DNA from: Hyphomonadaceae bacterium
GTDB taxonomy: Bacteria > Pseudomonadota > Alphaproteobacteria > Caulobacterales > Hyphomonadaceae
Assembly: GCA_028285145.1 (NCBI GenBank)
Contig: JANQQC010000008.1
Span: 1-52,747 of the forward strand
Reading direction: 5' to 3'
Length of the DNA: 52,747 nt
A program made the position numbers and the translations under genes. How positions within the stretch are numbered: position 1 is the first letter of the stretch; every line of letters starts with the position of its first letter. This document shows, one piece after another, positions 44,079 to 52,747 of the stretch. Under the pieces are notes generated by a model. The model saw nothing but the letters and a program-made list of their open reading frames with translations, made no database searches and was not told the origin of the DNA.

Positions 44079-44996
44079 TTGACCAAGTTTCTCCCAGTAT
44101 TTCTTGGGTTCTTCACTGTCCTGCTTGCCGCTTGCGGCGGAGCAGAGGACGCAACACCGCCACCTGTCGAGGAGACAGATGTGCCGGGTTCGCCGGCGAT
44201 CTGGTCCTTTTCCGATGACGATACGACCGTTTATCTCTTCGGGACGGTGCACCTTTTGAAGCCCGAAACCGAATGGCGGTCGGAAGAAATCGATGCCGCC
44301 TTCAACGCGGCTGATACGGTTTACTTCGAGGCGGACGTTCAAAGCGAGGCGGCTGGCCTTGAGGCACTTCAGGTGATCGGTGAATACGGTGTCTATAAGG
44401 ATGGCGGCTCGCTTTCCGCTGCGCTGGATGATGATGAAGAGCGCGAAGTTGCTGAGGCAGCCGCGATGCTTGGCGTGTCCATGAGCGCGCTGGAGCCGAA
44501 CAAGCCCTGGTGGGCAGGCGTCCAGTTGGCACAGGTCCAGATTATCAGCCAAGGCTACGCTCCCGATTCTGGTGTTGAAGTGGTGCTGAGCCGGGACGCC
44601 CAGGCGCAGGGCAAGGCCTTTGGATACTTCGAAAGCGTCCGTGAGCAGCTGTTGTTCTTTGGCGAAATGCCAGAGGAAGATCAGATCGAATTCCTCGTTT
44701 CCGGCGCTGAGCAGATTGAGGAAGATCCCCGCATGCTCGACCGGCTGGTTGTCGACTGGGCTGAGGGCGACGTTGCCGGCATTGCCGACGCGATGTCAGA
44801 GCCTGAAGCGCTGGGCTCCGATCTTTTGTATGAGCGGCTGATTGTTCAGCGAAACCAGAATTGGGTGCCCAAGATCGAAGCGCTACTGGATGAGCCGGGC
44901 GTGAAATTCGTGGCGGTTGGAGCCGCACATCTTGCCGGTGACGACAGCGTCGTAGCGATGCTGCGGGCAAAAGGATATCAGATCGAGGGTCCATAG
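44079..44996 (+). CDS. TraB/GumN family lipoprotein, first of tandem pair
   Basis: A 305-residue TraB/GumN protein. I start at TTG 44079 because GAGG lies eight bases upstream and it places the signal peptide FLPVFLGFFTVLLAACGG at the very N-terminus, with a lipobox cysteine. Family motifs are VYLFGTVHLLKPETEWR near the start and VKFVAVGAAHLAGDDSVVAMLRAKGY at the end. The GTxH and GxxH histidines resemble the metal ligands of TIKI-type proteases, but activity is not shown in bacteria. A paralogue follows 61 bases after the stop, with the same two motif blocks. Confidence 0.9.
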   Translation: MTKFLPVFLGFFTVLLAACGGAEDATPPPVEETDVPGSPAIWSFSDDDTTVYLFGTVHLLKPETEWRSEEIDAAFNAADTVYFEADVQSEAAGLEALQVIGEYGVYKDGGSLSAALDDDEEREVAEAAAMLGVSMSALEPNKPWWAGVQLAQVQIISQGYAPDSGVEVVLSRDAQAQGKAFGYFESVREQLLFFGEMPEEDQIEFLVSGAEQIEEDPRMLDRLVVDWAEGDVAGIADAMSEPEALGSDLLYERLIVQRNQNWVPKIEALLDEPGVKFVAVGAAHLAGDDSVVAMLRAKGYQIEGP

Positions 44997-45057
44997 CCGA
45001 AACTTCGGCGCGCAGCTTGCAAACATGGTGGACAAACCCTTTCACTGGGAGTCCATC

Positions 45058-45939
45058 ATGGTCTTGCTTCGATATCTCACTGCCGCGTTCTGCGCACTTT
45101 GGCTTGCCTCGGCAGCCAATTCGCAACCGGCTTTGTGGACCCTTCAGGACGATGACACGACTGTTCACCTGTTCGGTACAGTCCATCTGCTTCCAGCCCA
45201 TGTGGACTGGCGTCATGGTGACATCGATACCGCCTTCGATGAAGCCGACACGTTTTGTGTTGAGACTGATATCATCGGCAATCTCGGGGAAGTCTTGCAG
45301 TTTACCATGCGCGAAGGGATCTTCACCGGAGATGAGCGCCTGTCGGACTATCTGACCGATCAGCAAGAGGCAGATCTTCGTGAACTGGCTGATGAGCTGG
45401 GCATTCTTTATCAGGGGCTCGATGTTCAGAAGCCTTGGAATGCCTTGTTTTCCGTGAGTGAGGCGATCGCCAGACGCTCTGGTATGCATTCTCATTATGG
45501 CGTCGAGATGCGTCTGCTGCCGGAAGCGCATGAGGCCGGGAAGGCGATCTGCGAAATGGAAAGCCCGGAGGAACACGTTGTCTCAATTTCGAGCCTCCCG
45601 ATCGAGGTGCAGCTGGCCGCGCTAATGGGTGAGGACAATGCTTACGAGACCGCTGAAGAGGCCATCGACGCGGCTATCGCTGACCTTCAGAAAACGGTCG
45701 TCGACTGGGCCGAAGGCGATGTTGCGGCGCTGGCGGCGATCGACGAAGATGATTTCGGCCATCCTGAGTTCTATGAAGCAATTCTGACTAAGCGAAACCG
45801 GAACTGGATCCCGCGAATTGAAGCGCTGCTCGATGAGCCTGGCGTGAAATTTGTAGCCGTTGGGGCGGCCCATCTGGCCGGGCCGGAAAGCGTTGTCGCG
45901 ATGCTGCGCGATCTTGGGTATTCCGTCGACGGTCCTTGA
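45058..45939 (+). CDS. TraB/GumN family secreted protein, second of tandem pair
   Basis: A 293-residue paralogue of the preceding gene. It begins with a signal peptide (LRYLTAAFCALWLASAANS) and has VHLFGTVHLLPAHVDWR and VKFVAVGAAHLAGPESVVAMLRDLGY; the final 45 residues nearly match its neighbour. Unlike the first copy it lacks a lipobox, so it is probably soluble in the periplasm. ATG 45058 is preferred over 45025 because GGGAG is close and the signal peptide begins there. The pair arose by tandem duplication, then diverged in location. Confidence 0.9.
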   Translation: MVLLRYLTAAFCALWLASAANSQPALWTLQDDDTTVHLFGTVHLLPAHVDWRHGDIDTAFDEADTFCVETDIIGNLGEVLQFTMREGIFTGDERLSDYLTDQQEADLRELADELGILYQGLDVQKPWNALFSVSEAIARRSGMHSHYGVEMRLLPEAHEAGKAICEMESPEEHVVSISSLPIEVQLAALMGEDNAYETAEEAIDAAIADLQKTVVDWAEGDVAALAAIDEDDFGHPEFYEAILTKRNRNWIPRIEALLDEPGVKFVAVGAAHLAGPESVVAMLRDLGYSVDGP

Positions 45940-46010
45940 GGCCAGCACGTTTGCCCGGCCTGTGCGAGGCACATCCGGTGGGAGAGTTGGGTTTCGGCTG
46001 TGAGGCTGAG

Positions 46011-46403
46011 CTAGCCGGGGTCGAGGAGCAGGCGTGATGGCCCGGCATCCATCTCAATCAGGCTGAGGGGTTGGCTCCGGGCCAGCCACAGCGTCATGCG
46101 CGCGGTGATGGCGTCAGAGATGGGCCCTTCGATCCAGTCGAAGGGCGACGAAGTGATGAGTCTGGAAGTGGTGGCAGAGAGTTTGGACAGGCGTTGCGGC
46201 CAAGTGTCGGCTGGCGCGTCTTCGATGAACTTCACACGGATGCGGCCATTATAGGACACGCCGATGATCATCTGGCGGGCAACCCCATGCGTTTCCGCAT
46301 CGGCCCAGGCCCAGATGTAGAATTTCACGATCTCCAGACAGAGCACCGGCCAGTAGAAGACGGGCACATAGTCGAACCATTCGGAGATCATCTGGCGATC
46401 CAT
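46011..46403 (-). CDS. Hypothetical protein with one hydrophobic segment
   Basis: About 130 residues from ATG 46403; in-frame ATGs at 46466 and 46391 are alternatives, and none has a strong ribosome-binding site. Near the N-terminus YVPVFYWPVLCLEIVKFYIWAW is hydrophobic and aromatic, likely a membrane or interfacial segment. The rest is soluble and basic or mixed. I do not recognise the family. The opposite strand is also open over most of this stretch, so the reading is not certain; I favour this one for its amphipathic protein-like composition. Confidence 0.5.
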   Translation of the reverse strand: MDRQMISEWFDYVPVFYWPVLCLEIVKFYIWAWADAETHGVARQMIIGVSYNGRIRVKFIEDAPADTWPQRLSKLSATTSRLITSSPFDWIEGPISDAITARMTLWLARSQPLSLIEMDAGPSRLLLDPG

Positions 46404-46517
46404 GCATGGAGTATACGCCGGGCCATTTGGGGGTGGGATAAGGTTTGTTCTGTTTTCTATGTCCACTCCTCGCGGCGCGGGCCGGGATCTCCGGCAGTTA
46501 CTTGGGAACAGGCGGCA

Positions 46518-46547
46518 CGAGACCCCGGATCAAGTCCGGGATGAGCG
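46518..46547. repeat. Dispersed palindromic element of alphaproteobacterial type
   Basis: CCCGGA (46524-46529) and TCCGGG (46535-46540) flank TCAAG, within the wider context ACCCCGGATCAAGTCCGGG. This short palindrome matches an intergenic repeat common in alphaproteobacterial genomes. It stands between the hypothetical gene and the GH16 gene; such elements may act in transcript ends. Confidence 0.7.
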
Positions 46548-46748
46548 GTTCAAAGGCGGGGATTGGGGGCGTTTCCCGCAGTCGGTTTTGCCCACGTTGC
46601 CAAGAGTTCACGTTTGATCTGCGAGCAAAGCATTTCCCTGTTTGAATGAATGGGGTTTGGTAAACGGGCTCGCCCGCAGAAGGCGGGCAAATCCGGTGGT
46701 GTTAACCAAATGATCAGCGTGTGGAACAGGTTTTGCAGAGGGTTGGGG

Positions 46749-47798
46749 ATGTCGGCTGGTATCCTTAATAAATCTGGCGATATACCGCGCTCCTCGGTTA
46801 AGAAATTGACCGGCTGGATCGAAGATTCCTTTGTCCTTGGCGGCCTTGCCCTTATTTGTGCGACCGGGATTAGCCTGTTCTCGGTTGAGAGACCTGTTGT
46901 GGTGACGGCAGAGGAAACCGCCGAAGTCGAAGTTGCTGAACTGCCAGAACCGGTTGAGCCCGAAGAACCAGATTTCATTGTCGAAGCGCTTCCCGAAATC
47001 GAGGTGGTACAGACACCGCTGGCGGGTGAGCGGCCAGTTCCGCCAGCTCTGATGAACGAAACGAGCCCGGCCTTCATTGCGCTGTTCGGTGATGGGCCGA
47101 ACCCAGCACGCTGGCACCGCTCCGATCATCCCGGAACGGTTCCTTTCTGGGCAAATGATACGAGCGCTGAGAATGCCGATGCCTCTGTTGACGGGCTAAA
47201 GCTTTCTATCACCGACAAGACGCGCCGAGGTGGCAGGCATGACTGGCTGACAGGCGAGATCAGCAGCAAGAGCAAGTTTGGTTATGGGCGCTATGAAGTC
47301 GTGATGAAGCCGGCCAAGGGAGCCGGGCTCGTCTCTGCCTTCTTTACCTATACCGGCCCGTACTTTGGTGAGCCGCATGATGAGATCGATATCGAGTTCC
47401 TTGGCAAGGATACGCGCCGGGTAGAGCTGAACATGTTCAAGGATGGCGTAGCGGGCGCGAGCAAGACGGTTCGGTTGCCGTTCGATGCGTCGGAAGACTT
47501 TCATCTCTACGCGATTGAATGGCGTCCCGACCGCGTGGCGTGGTTTGTCGATGGAGAGCTGATCCACGAGACCGAGCCGGGTGCAGGCGGCATCCCCGTT
47601 ACGCCCGGAAAGATCACCATGAATTTGTGGACCGGCAATCTCTATGGTTGGCATGGACGCCCGAATTTCGAGCCGGGCGCAACGGCGGAGTTTGCCTGCG
47701 TGTCGTATCGTCCGTTCGGTCAGCCGGCGCGGTCGTGCACCGATTTCTATCCGTTGATGGCACCGGACCCAACCAACATGCTACTCGCGTCGAATTAG
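46749..47798 (+). CDS. Glycoside hydrolase family 16 protein (ExoK/ExsH-like), membrane anchored
   Basis: A 349-residue beta-glucanase-like protein. The N-terminus has a membrane segment (FVLGGLALICATGISLFSV) and an acidic, proline-rich linker, then the GH16 jelly roll. The catalytic motif ExDxxE reads HDEIDIEFLG with E212, D214 and E217. YGRYEVVMKPAKGAG and FHLYAIEWRPDRVAWFVDG are typical. It would cut beta-1,3/1,4-linked glucans or exopolysaccharide at the cell surface. I start at ATG 46749 with AGAGG upstream; ATG 46710 is possible. It lies outside the polysaccharide island, so a link to that polymer is speculative. Confidence 0.9.
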   Translation: MSAGILNKSGDIPRSSVKKLTGWIEDSFVLGGLALICATGISLFSVERPVVVTAEETAEVEVAELPEPVEPEEPDFIVEALPEIEVVQTPLAGERPVPPALMNETSPAFIALFGDGPNPARWHRSDHPGTVPFWANDTSAENADASVDGLKLSITDKTRRGGRHDWLTGEISSKSKFGYGRYEVVMKPAKGAGLVSAFFTYTGPYFGEPHDEIDIEFLGKDTRRVELNMFKDGVAGASKTVRLPFDASEDFHLYAIEWRPDRVAWFVDGELIHETEPGAGGIPVTPGKITMNLWTGNLYGWHGRPNFEPGATAEFACVSYRPFGQPARSCTDFYPLMAPDPTNMLLASN

Positions 47799-47804
47799 CC
47801 GCGC

Positions 47805-50800
47805 CTACCAAGTATCCACGTTTGGGCGTTTCTTGCCTGTTCGTACGGACATTGGCGGCAGGGACTTCAGCCCGGCAACGATCCGCCGGCGCGTGTCGGC
47901 CGGGTCGATCACATCATCCACTTCGAAGTGCGAGGCCATGTTTACCGCCGAGCCGCGCTCATACATTTTCTCGACCATTTCCTCGTAGGTCTTCAGGCGT
48001 TCTTCCGGGTCTTCGATGGCTTGGAGCTCCTTGCGGTAGCCGAGCTTTACAAAGCCTTCTAGGCCCATGCCGCCAAACTCTCCGGTCGGCCATGACAGCG
48101 TGAAGAGGGGCGACTTGAAGCCGCCGCCAACCATGGCCTGCGCACCGAGGCCGTAGCCCTTGCGGATCACGAACGCCATCATCGGCGTCGTGATGTTTGC
48201 CCCGACAACCATCATGCGGCTTGCATGGCGTACCAGCGCGGTCTTCTCAATCTCCGGACCAACCATGATGCCCGGACAATCCACCAGCGAAACGACCGGG
48301 ATATCGAAGGCATCGCAAAGCTGCAGGAAGCGTGAGCCCTTGTCTGCGGCGGGGGAGTCGATGGCTCCGGAGAGGTGGCCGGGATTGTTGGCTATGATAC
48401 CGACAGGCCGGCCTTCCACGCGGATAAGCGCGGTGTGAACGCCGATCCCGTAGGCGGGGCGAAGCTCAAGGACGGAGCCGACATCCGCGATACCTTCAAT
48501 AACCTTGCGCATGTCGTACCAGCGCTTGCGCTCTTCCGGTACGACGAAGCGGAGCTCGCGCTCGTCCGGCGCTTCCCAGTCCGCGATCGGGCCCTGAAAG
48601 TAGGAGAGGTACTTCTTGGCGGCGGCGGTCGCTTCAGCCTCGTCCTTCACGGCAATGTCGACGACACCATTGGGCACCTGTACATCCATCGGGCCGACTT
48701 CTTCCGGCTTGAACACGCCAAGCCCGCCGCCTTCGATCATGGCCGGGCCGCCAATGCCGATATTGGCGTTTTCAGTAGCGATGATGACGTCACAGCAGCC
48801 GAGCAGGACGGCATTGCCAGCAAAGCAGCGGCCATTCACGATGCCGATGGTGGGCACGAGGCCAGACAGCTGGGCGAAGAGGGAAAAGGCGAGGCAGTCG
48901 AGGCCCGCGACGCCGGATGTATCTGTGTCTCCGGGGCGGCCGCCACCGCCTTCAGCGTAGAGGATCGTCGGCAGCCGCTGGTGCTGCGCGATCTCGAACA
49001 TCCGGTCTTTCTTGTAGTGGTTCAGCGCGCCCTGCGTGCCGGCCAGCACCATATAGTCATAGGACATCGCCATGACGCGGGAGTGTTCTTCCGGGAAGAG
49101 ATCGCCATTCACATGGCCGAGGCCGCAGACCATGCCGTCGCCGGTCGTGTTCTTTATGAGGTCGTCCATCTCGCGACGGCGGCGCTGGGCGGCGAGCGTG
49201 ACGGAGCCGTATTCGACGAAGCTGCCAGGATCGCAAAGATCCTCGATGTTCTCGCGCGCCGTGCGATTTCCTTTGCTGTGGCGTTTGGCGACGGCTTCGG
49301 GGCGGTTCTCGTCATGGCCGGCAGCGATACGGTCGAGCGCGCGCTGAAGGTCGGGGCGGATGTGGTCGAGGTTGATCTCTGCGCTCGCGGCGTCCTCGCC
49401 GGGTGTGATGTCCTGCGCGTCGAGGTAAGCGATGGGGTGGTTCTCGAAGATCGTGTCGCCGACGCTTGCCCCGAACTCGCGCACGATGCCGCTCGCATCG
49501 GCGCGGACCTCATGTTCCATCTTCATGGCTTCCATGATGGCGATGGTCCGGCCTTCCCAGACGGGGTCGCCCGGCTGGATGGAAAAGCTGACAATCGTGC
49601 CCTGCATTGGCGCGCGAACGGCGGCTGTCCCGTCGGCAAGAGCCTCGTCGGCGAGTGCGATCGGCTCGGGCAGGCCGGTCAAAGCGGCTCCTGCGCCTGT
49701 GCCATGATCGAGAACCGCGAGCGGATCGGTAGATGCGACGGCCGCGCCTGCGAGCTGCGTCTTGGGCGGGGTTGCTTGTTGTGCCGTGATGAAGTCGGCG
49801 GCGTTCTCATCGATGAAGCGCGTGTGAACCTCGTTCGACCGGACGCGCTCATCTGCCATCATGGCCTGGAGGAAGCCGAGATTACTGGGCGCGCCCTCAA
49901 GCACGAACTCAGAGAGCGCCCGGCGCAGGCGCGCGACGGCGCTGTCATAATCAGGGGCTGGGGAGTGGACGATCAGCTTGGCGATGAGCGAGTCGAAGGC
50001 AGGGTTCGTCTTGTAGCCGGCGCGGCCATAGGTGTCGGTGCGCACGCCGGGGCCGGTTGGTGTTTCGAAGGCGGCAAGCGAGCCGCCGCCGGGACGGACT
50101 GAGCCGTCAGCCTTCATCGTTTCAAGATTGATCCGCGCTTGAATGGCGTAGCCGCGCGGGTCGGGGACGCGGGATTGCTGCAAGCCAAGCTCACGCAGGC
50201 TCTTGCCGCTGGCGATCTCCAGTTGGGTGCGGACGAGATCGAGGCCTAGCACTTCTTCGGTGACGGTGTGCTCGACCTGTAGCCGGGCATTGCCCTCGAT
50301 GAAGCGGAAGTCCTGACCGGCGACCAGGAACTCCATCGTGCCGAGGCCGCGATAGTCTGCAGCCTTTCCAAGGGCGACGGCCGCCGTAACGATCTCCTGG
50401 CGCAGTTCGTCGTCAAGGCTGGGACTGGGTGCGATTTCGACGATCTTCTGGTGGCGGCGCTGAAGACTGCATTCCCGCTCCCAGAGATGGCTCACCGCGC
50501 CCTTGCCGTCGCCGACGATCTGCACTTCGACATGGCGGGCGTTCTCGAGATACTCCTCGACATAGAGGGATGGGTCGCCAAAGGAGGCCTGCGCCTCGGA
50601 GGAGGCCCGCTCGAAGGCTTCGGTCAATTCATCTTTGGAGCGGACAATTCGTAAGCCGCGCCCGCCGCCGCCGGACACGGCTTTCAGCATCATCGCGCGG
50701 CCATCGCTGAGCGTGTCGAAGAAGTCAGCCGCCTCGGAAACATCATTGATGCCGGTGCGGCCGGTAGGCGTTGAGACGTCAGCCTCGCGGGCGAGTTTGA

Positions 50801-51152
50801 GCGCCTGTGCCTTGTCGCCGAACAAGGACAGCGTGTCCGGTGTCGGGCCGACAAAGACCAGGCCGGCGTCTTCGATAGCAGTGGCGAAGGCGGCGTTCTC
50901 GCTGAGAAAACCGTAGCCGGGATGGATGGCATCCGCGCCAGCCTCCTTTGCGAGCGATACGACCTGCTCAAGATCGAGATAGGCGCGTGCGCCGCGCCCC
51001 GGCAGCGCGACGGTTTCAACCATGCGCGCGACGTGCAGGGAGTCCGCGTCATCCTCGGAGTAGATGCCGATCGTTGTGAGGCCCATATCCGCCGCAGAGC
51101 GCGCAATACGAATGGCGATCTCGCCGCGATTGGCGATCAGGAGACGTTTCAT
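47805..51152 (-). CDS. Fused biotin-dependent acyl-CoA carboxylase (biotin carboxylase, BCCP and carboxyltransferase)
   Basis: A 1115-residue single-chain carboxylase. Residues 1-445 are biotin carboxylase (LLIANRGEIAIRIARSA, GGGGRGLRIV, EGNARLQVEHTVTEEV). Near 510-580 is a biotin carrier domain, with the biotinylated lysine K544 in IAIMEAMKMEHEV. Residues 620-1115 are a carboxyltransferase with RRREMDDLIKNTTGDG, SGVAGLDCLAFSLF, VDCPGIMVGPEIE and KGYGLGAQAM. Most bacteria carry these as separate subunits; a fused form is known in some groups. Substrate may be acetyl-, propionyl- or another acyl-CoA. The gene follows the SDR by 14 bases and that follows acs, so the operon may channel acyl-CoA intermediates. 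Confidence 0.93.
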   Translation of the reverse strand: MKRLLIANRGEIAIRIARSAADMGLTTIGIYSEDDADSLHVARMVETVALPGRGARAYLDLEQVVSLAKEAGADAIHPGYGFLSENAAFATAIEDAGLVFVGPTPDTLSLFGDKAQALKLAREADVSTPTGRTGINDVSEAADFFDTLSDGRAMMLKAVSGGGGRGLRIVRSKDELTEAFERASSEAQASFGDPSLYVEEYLENARHVEVQIVGDGKGAVSHLWERECSLQRRHQKIVEIAPSPSLDDELRQEIVTAAVALGKAADYRGLGTMEFLVAGQDFRFIEGNARLQVEHTVTEEVLGLDLVRTQLEIASGKSLRELGLQQSRVPDPRGYAIQARINLETMKADGSVRPGGGSLAAFETPTGPGVRTDTYGRAGYKTNPAFDSLIAKLIVHSPAPDYDSAVARLRRALSEFVLEGAPSNLGFLQAMMADERVRSNEVHTRFIDENAADFITAQQATPPKTQLAGAAVASTDPLAVLDHGTGAGAALTGLPEPIALADEALADGTAAVRAPMQGTIVSFSIQPGDPVWEGRTIAIMEAMKMEHEVRADASGIVREFGASVGDTIFENHPIAYLDAQDITPGEDAASAEINLDHIRPDLQRALDRIAAGHDENRPEAVAKRHSKGNRTARENIEDLCDPGSFVEYGSVTLAAQRRRREMDDLIKNTTGDGMVCGLGHVNGDLFPEEHSRVMAMSYDYMVLAGTQGALNHYKKDRMFEIAQHQRLPTILYAEGGGGRPGDTDTSGVAGLDCLAFSLFAQLSGLVPTIGIVNGRCFAGNAVLLGCCDVIIATENANIGIGGPAMIEGGGLGVFKPEEVGPMDVQVPNGVVDIAVKDEAEATAAAKKYLSYFQGPIADWEAPDERELRFVVPEERKRWYDMRKVIEGIADVGSVLELRPAYGIGVHTALIRVEGRPVGIIANNPGHLSGAIDSPAADKGSRFLQLCDAFDIPVVSLVDCPGIMVGPEIEKTALVRHASRMMVVGANITTPMMAFVIRKGYGLGAQAMVGGGFKSPLFTLSWPTGEFGGMGLEGFVKLGYRKELQAIEDPEERLKTYEEMVEKMYERGSAVNMASHFEVDDVIDPADTRRRIVAGLKSLPPMSVRTGKKRPNVDTW

Positions 51153-51166
51153 GGCTGAAGCCCTTG

Positions 51167-51931
51167 CTAGCCCTGATAGGCCCGATTGAGTTTCCGCATA
51201 CCGCCAATCCAGCGATCATAATCGGCGGTTTTCTTGCGCATGTATTCCAGAACTTCGGGGTGAGGCAGGATAAGGAAGGTCTCTTCCTCGATCGCGCGCA
51301 CGCAGGCTTCGGCGACGTCTTCGGGCTCGATCATGCCATCGACGCTGGCGACGCCGTCTTCATTGCCGGCGGTCATGGCTGTACGAACGGCCTGCGGGCA
51401 GAGGACTGAGACCTTGATGCCATCATCGCCATGCGTGAGGGCGAGCCATTCCGCGAGACCGACTGCGGCGTGCTTAGTGACTGCGTAGGGGGCTGAGCCG
51501 ACCTGGCTGAGCAGACCGGCGGCTGAGGCTGTGTTGAGCAGGTAGCCACCGCCACGCTCAATCATACGAGGGATAAGATGGCGGGCGGCCCAGACATGGG
51601 ACATCACATTGATATCCCAGATGTTTTGCCAACCTTCGTTTTCGACTTCCGCCCCGCCGCCAATGCCGATGCCCGCATTCGAGCAAAACAGGTCGATGGG
51701 GCCGTGATCTTCCTCAACGGCTTCGATCAGGTCGCGAATGTCATCTTCATCGGCGACATTTGTCTGGAAGGCGACGCCGCCAACGGCGTCGGCGGTGTCC
51801 TGCGCGCCGTCACCGTCAATGTCGGAACAGACAACGAGTTTCGCGCCTTCCTGATCGAAGCGTTTCGCGAGCGCCCGGCCAATGCCGCTGGCCGCGCCTG
51901 TAACGACTACAATGCTGTCCTGAATGTCCAT
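51167..51931 (-). CDS. Short-chain dehydrogenase/reductase (SDR)
   Basis: A 254-residue classical [21 protein letters not shown] is the cofactor site, followed by [10 protein letters not shown], the catalytic serine in [13 protein letters not shown], and YxxxK in [10 protein letters not shown] prefer ATG 51931 (MDIQDS), with AGGG just upstream, to 51949. It lies between acs (83 bases upstream) and the fused carboxylase (14 bases downstream) on the same strand. It could oxidise a hydroxyacyl or alcohol intermediate of the same pathway; the substrate is unknown. Confidence 0.93.
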   Translation of the reverse strand: MDIQDSIVVVTGAASGIGRALAKRFDQEGAKLVVCSDIDGDGAQDTADAVGGVAFQTNVADEDDIRDLIEAVEEDHGPIDLFCSNAGIGIGGGAEVENEGWQNIWDINVMSHVWAARHLIPRMIERGGGYLLNTASAAGLLSQVGSAPYAVTKHAAVGLAEWLALTHGDDGIKVSVLCPQAVRTAMTAGNEDGVASVDGMIEPEDVAEACVRAIEEETFLILPHPEVLEYMRKKTADYDRWIGGMRKLNRAYQG

Positions 51932-52014
51932 GCGCCCTGCATCTCCCAACGTATATGTTCTGTCTATTGCACGTTAAGCGGCGTCGGCCCCTCGCGTCCA
52001 TGGGTGCCCGGGCG

Positions 52015-52747
52015 TTAGCGGTTTTGCCTGTTCTCGATAAGGTCGTCGACCACTTCAGGCTCTGCCAGTGTTGAGGTGTCACCGAGATTGCCGAACTCGT
52101 TTTCAGCGATCTTGCGCAGGATGCGGCGCATGATCTTGCCGGAGCGGGTTTTCGGCAGGCCGGGGGCGAACTGGATCAGGTCCGGCGAAGCGATGGGGCC
52201 TATCTCGGTTCTCACATGCTTGACGAGGTCGCGCTGGAGGTCGTCTGTGGCCTCCAGGCCGGCAATGACGGTGACATAGGCGTAGATGCCCTGGCCCTTG
52301 ATGTCGTGCGGGTAGCCAACAACCGCCGCCTCGGCGACGGCGTCATGGGAGACGAGCGCGCTTTCAACTTCGGCAGTGCCCATGCGGTGGCCGGAGACAT
52401 TGATGACATCATCGACGCGGCCGGTAATCCAGTAGAAGCCATCTTCGTCCCGGCGGCAGCCATCACCTGTGAAGTAGGTGTCGGGATAGGCGGAGAAGTA
52501 GGTGTCGATGAAACGTTGGTGGTCGCCGTAAACAGTGCGCATCTGGCCGGGCCAGCTGTCGGTGATGATGAGGTTGCCTTCGGTCGCTCCTTCAAGCTCG
52601 CCGCCCTCGGCATCGACCAGTTTCGGTGCGATACCAAAGAAGGGATGCGAGGCCGCGCCGGGCTTCATCTCTGTCGCGCCCGGCAGCGGCACCATCATGC
52701 AGGCCCCGGTTTCTGTTTGCCAGTAGGTGTCGACGATCGGGCAGCGG
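52015..52747 (-). CDS. acs: Acetyl-CoA synthetase, C-terminal part (5' end outside window)
   Basis: The second acs copy, cut by the right edge. It shows DTYWQTETG at the edge, [21 protein letters not shown] and [11 protein letters not shown] with the regulatory lysine, exactly as in the left copy. About 15 of 227 residues differ, most of them in the stretch after YAYVT. Here acs heads a set with an SDR and a fused carboxylase, whereas the left copy adjoins an acyl-CoA dehydrogenase. The two copies therefore sit in distinct operons. Confidence 0.95.
   Translation of the reverse strand, partial: RCPIVDTYWQTETGACMMVPLPGATEMKPGAASHPFFGIAPKLVDAEGGELEGATEGNLIITDSWPGQMRTVYGDHQRFIDTYFSAYPDTYFTGDGCRRDEDGFYWITGRVDDVINVSGHRMGTAEVESALVSHDAVAEAAVVGYPHDIKGQGIYAYVTVIAGLEATDDLQRDLVKHVRTEIGPIASPDLIQFAPGLPKTRSGKIMRRILRKIAENEFGNLGDTSTLAEPEVVDDLIENRQNR
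52649..52747. repeat. Right copy of the terminal inverted repeat (acs internal sequence)
   Basis: Identical, inverted, to bases 1-99; the next base inward differs. See the left copy. The inverted acs pair could recombine and flip everything between. Confidence 0.85.

Noticed and set aside
44545..45576. 343-residue minus-strand open frame
   Set aside because: It spans both TraB/GumN genes antisense and has an unnatural composition.
46071..46544. 157-residue plus-strand open frame opposite the hypothetical gene
   Set aside because: Composition rich in Arg, Gly and Pro with no hydrophobic core; the minus-strand reading is more protein-like, though not certain.
48375..50102. 575-residue plus-strand open frame
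   Set aside because: It is antisense to the fused carboxylase, which has every expected domain; the plus-strand product has no family character.
1..52747. CRISPR arrays, insertion sequences or rRNA genes
   Set aside because: I saw no spaced repeat array, no transposase-like frame and no rRNA sequence anywhere in the window.

Overview
This 52.7 kb window reads as one alphaproteobacterial chromosome segment, most likely from a marine or aquatic member of the Hyphomonadaceae/Caulobacterales side of the class. That placement is inferred from protein style, moderately high GC, GTG/TTG starts and a dispersed palindrome of a type common in alphaproteobacteria. Both ends are 5'-truncated acetyl-CoA synthetase genes in inverted orientation; their outermost 99 bases are identical, so the segment probably ends where an assembly stopped at a duplicated gene.

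Region 1 (about 0.9-15.6 kb) is a selenocysteine locus set among catabolic genes. It carries selA, selB, tRNA-Sec and a selD fused to a flavin oxidoreductase. Between selB and tRNA-Sec, on the other strand, lie a thioredoxin-like protein of unknown function and a UGSC-type selenoprotein whose in-frame UGA is followed by a SECIS-like hairpin. Flanking genes are an acyl-CoA dehydrogenase, an EthA-like Baeyer-Villiger monooxygenase coupled to a cupin, an alpha/beta hydrolase and an acyl-CoA ligase. The decoding machinery and its only visible client sit together.

Region 2 (15.8-19.7 kb) is a trehalose operon, otsA-otsB-GH15, with overlapping or nearly touching genes.

Region 3 (19.9-34.7 kb) looks like a genomic island at the 3' end of tRNA-Leu(CAG). 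A 13-base copy of the tRNA 3' end recurs at 34.72 kb, and TGCGGGTA arm-like motifs lie just inside both ends, but no integrase is visible. The cargo is a Wzx/Wzy-type polysaccharide system: export lipoprotein, chain-length protein, polymerase, three glycosyltransferases, flippase and a GT26-phosphoglycosyltransferase fusion. It also encodes a PAS-PAS hybrid histidine kinase with receiver and HPt domains and a sigma-54 response regulator. Sites resembling the LuxO box TTGCA-N3-TGCAA cluster upstream of the export operon, in the flippase/initiating-transferase intergenic region, and upstream of the kinase, suggesting an island-encoded regulatory circuit.

Region 4 (34.8-52.7 kb) holds a CadC-like regulator facing a pair of direct repeats, a tautomerase-like protein, a 33-residue membrane peptide, an MddA-like methyltransferase, an esterase-BVMO fusion with an altered BVMO fingerprint, a DUF3604 protein, an SDR, a DCC-family protein, tRNA-Arg(CCG), two tandem TraB/GumN proteins, a GH16 hydrolase, and an acs-SDR-fused acyl-CoA carboxylase operon running off the right edge.
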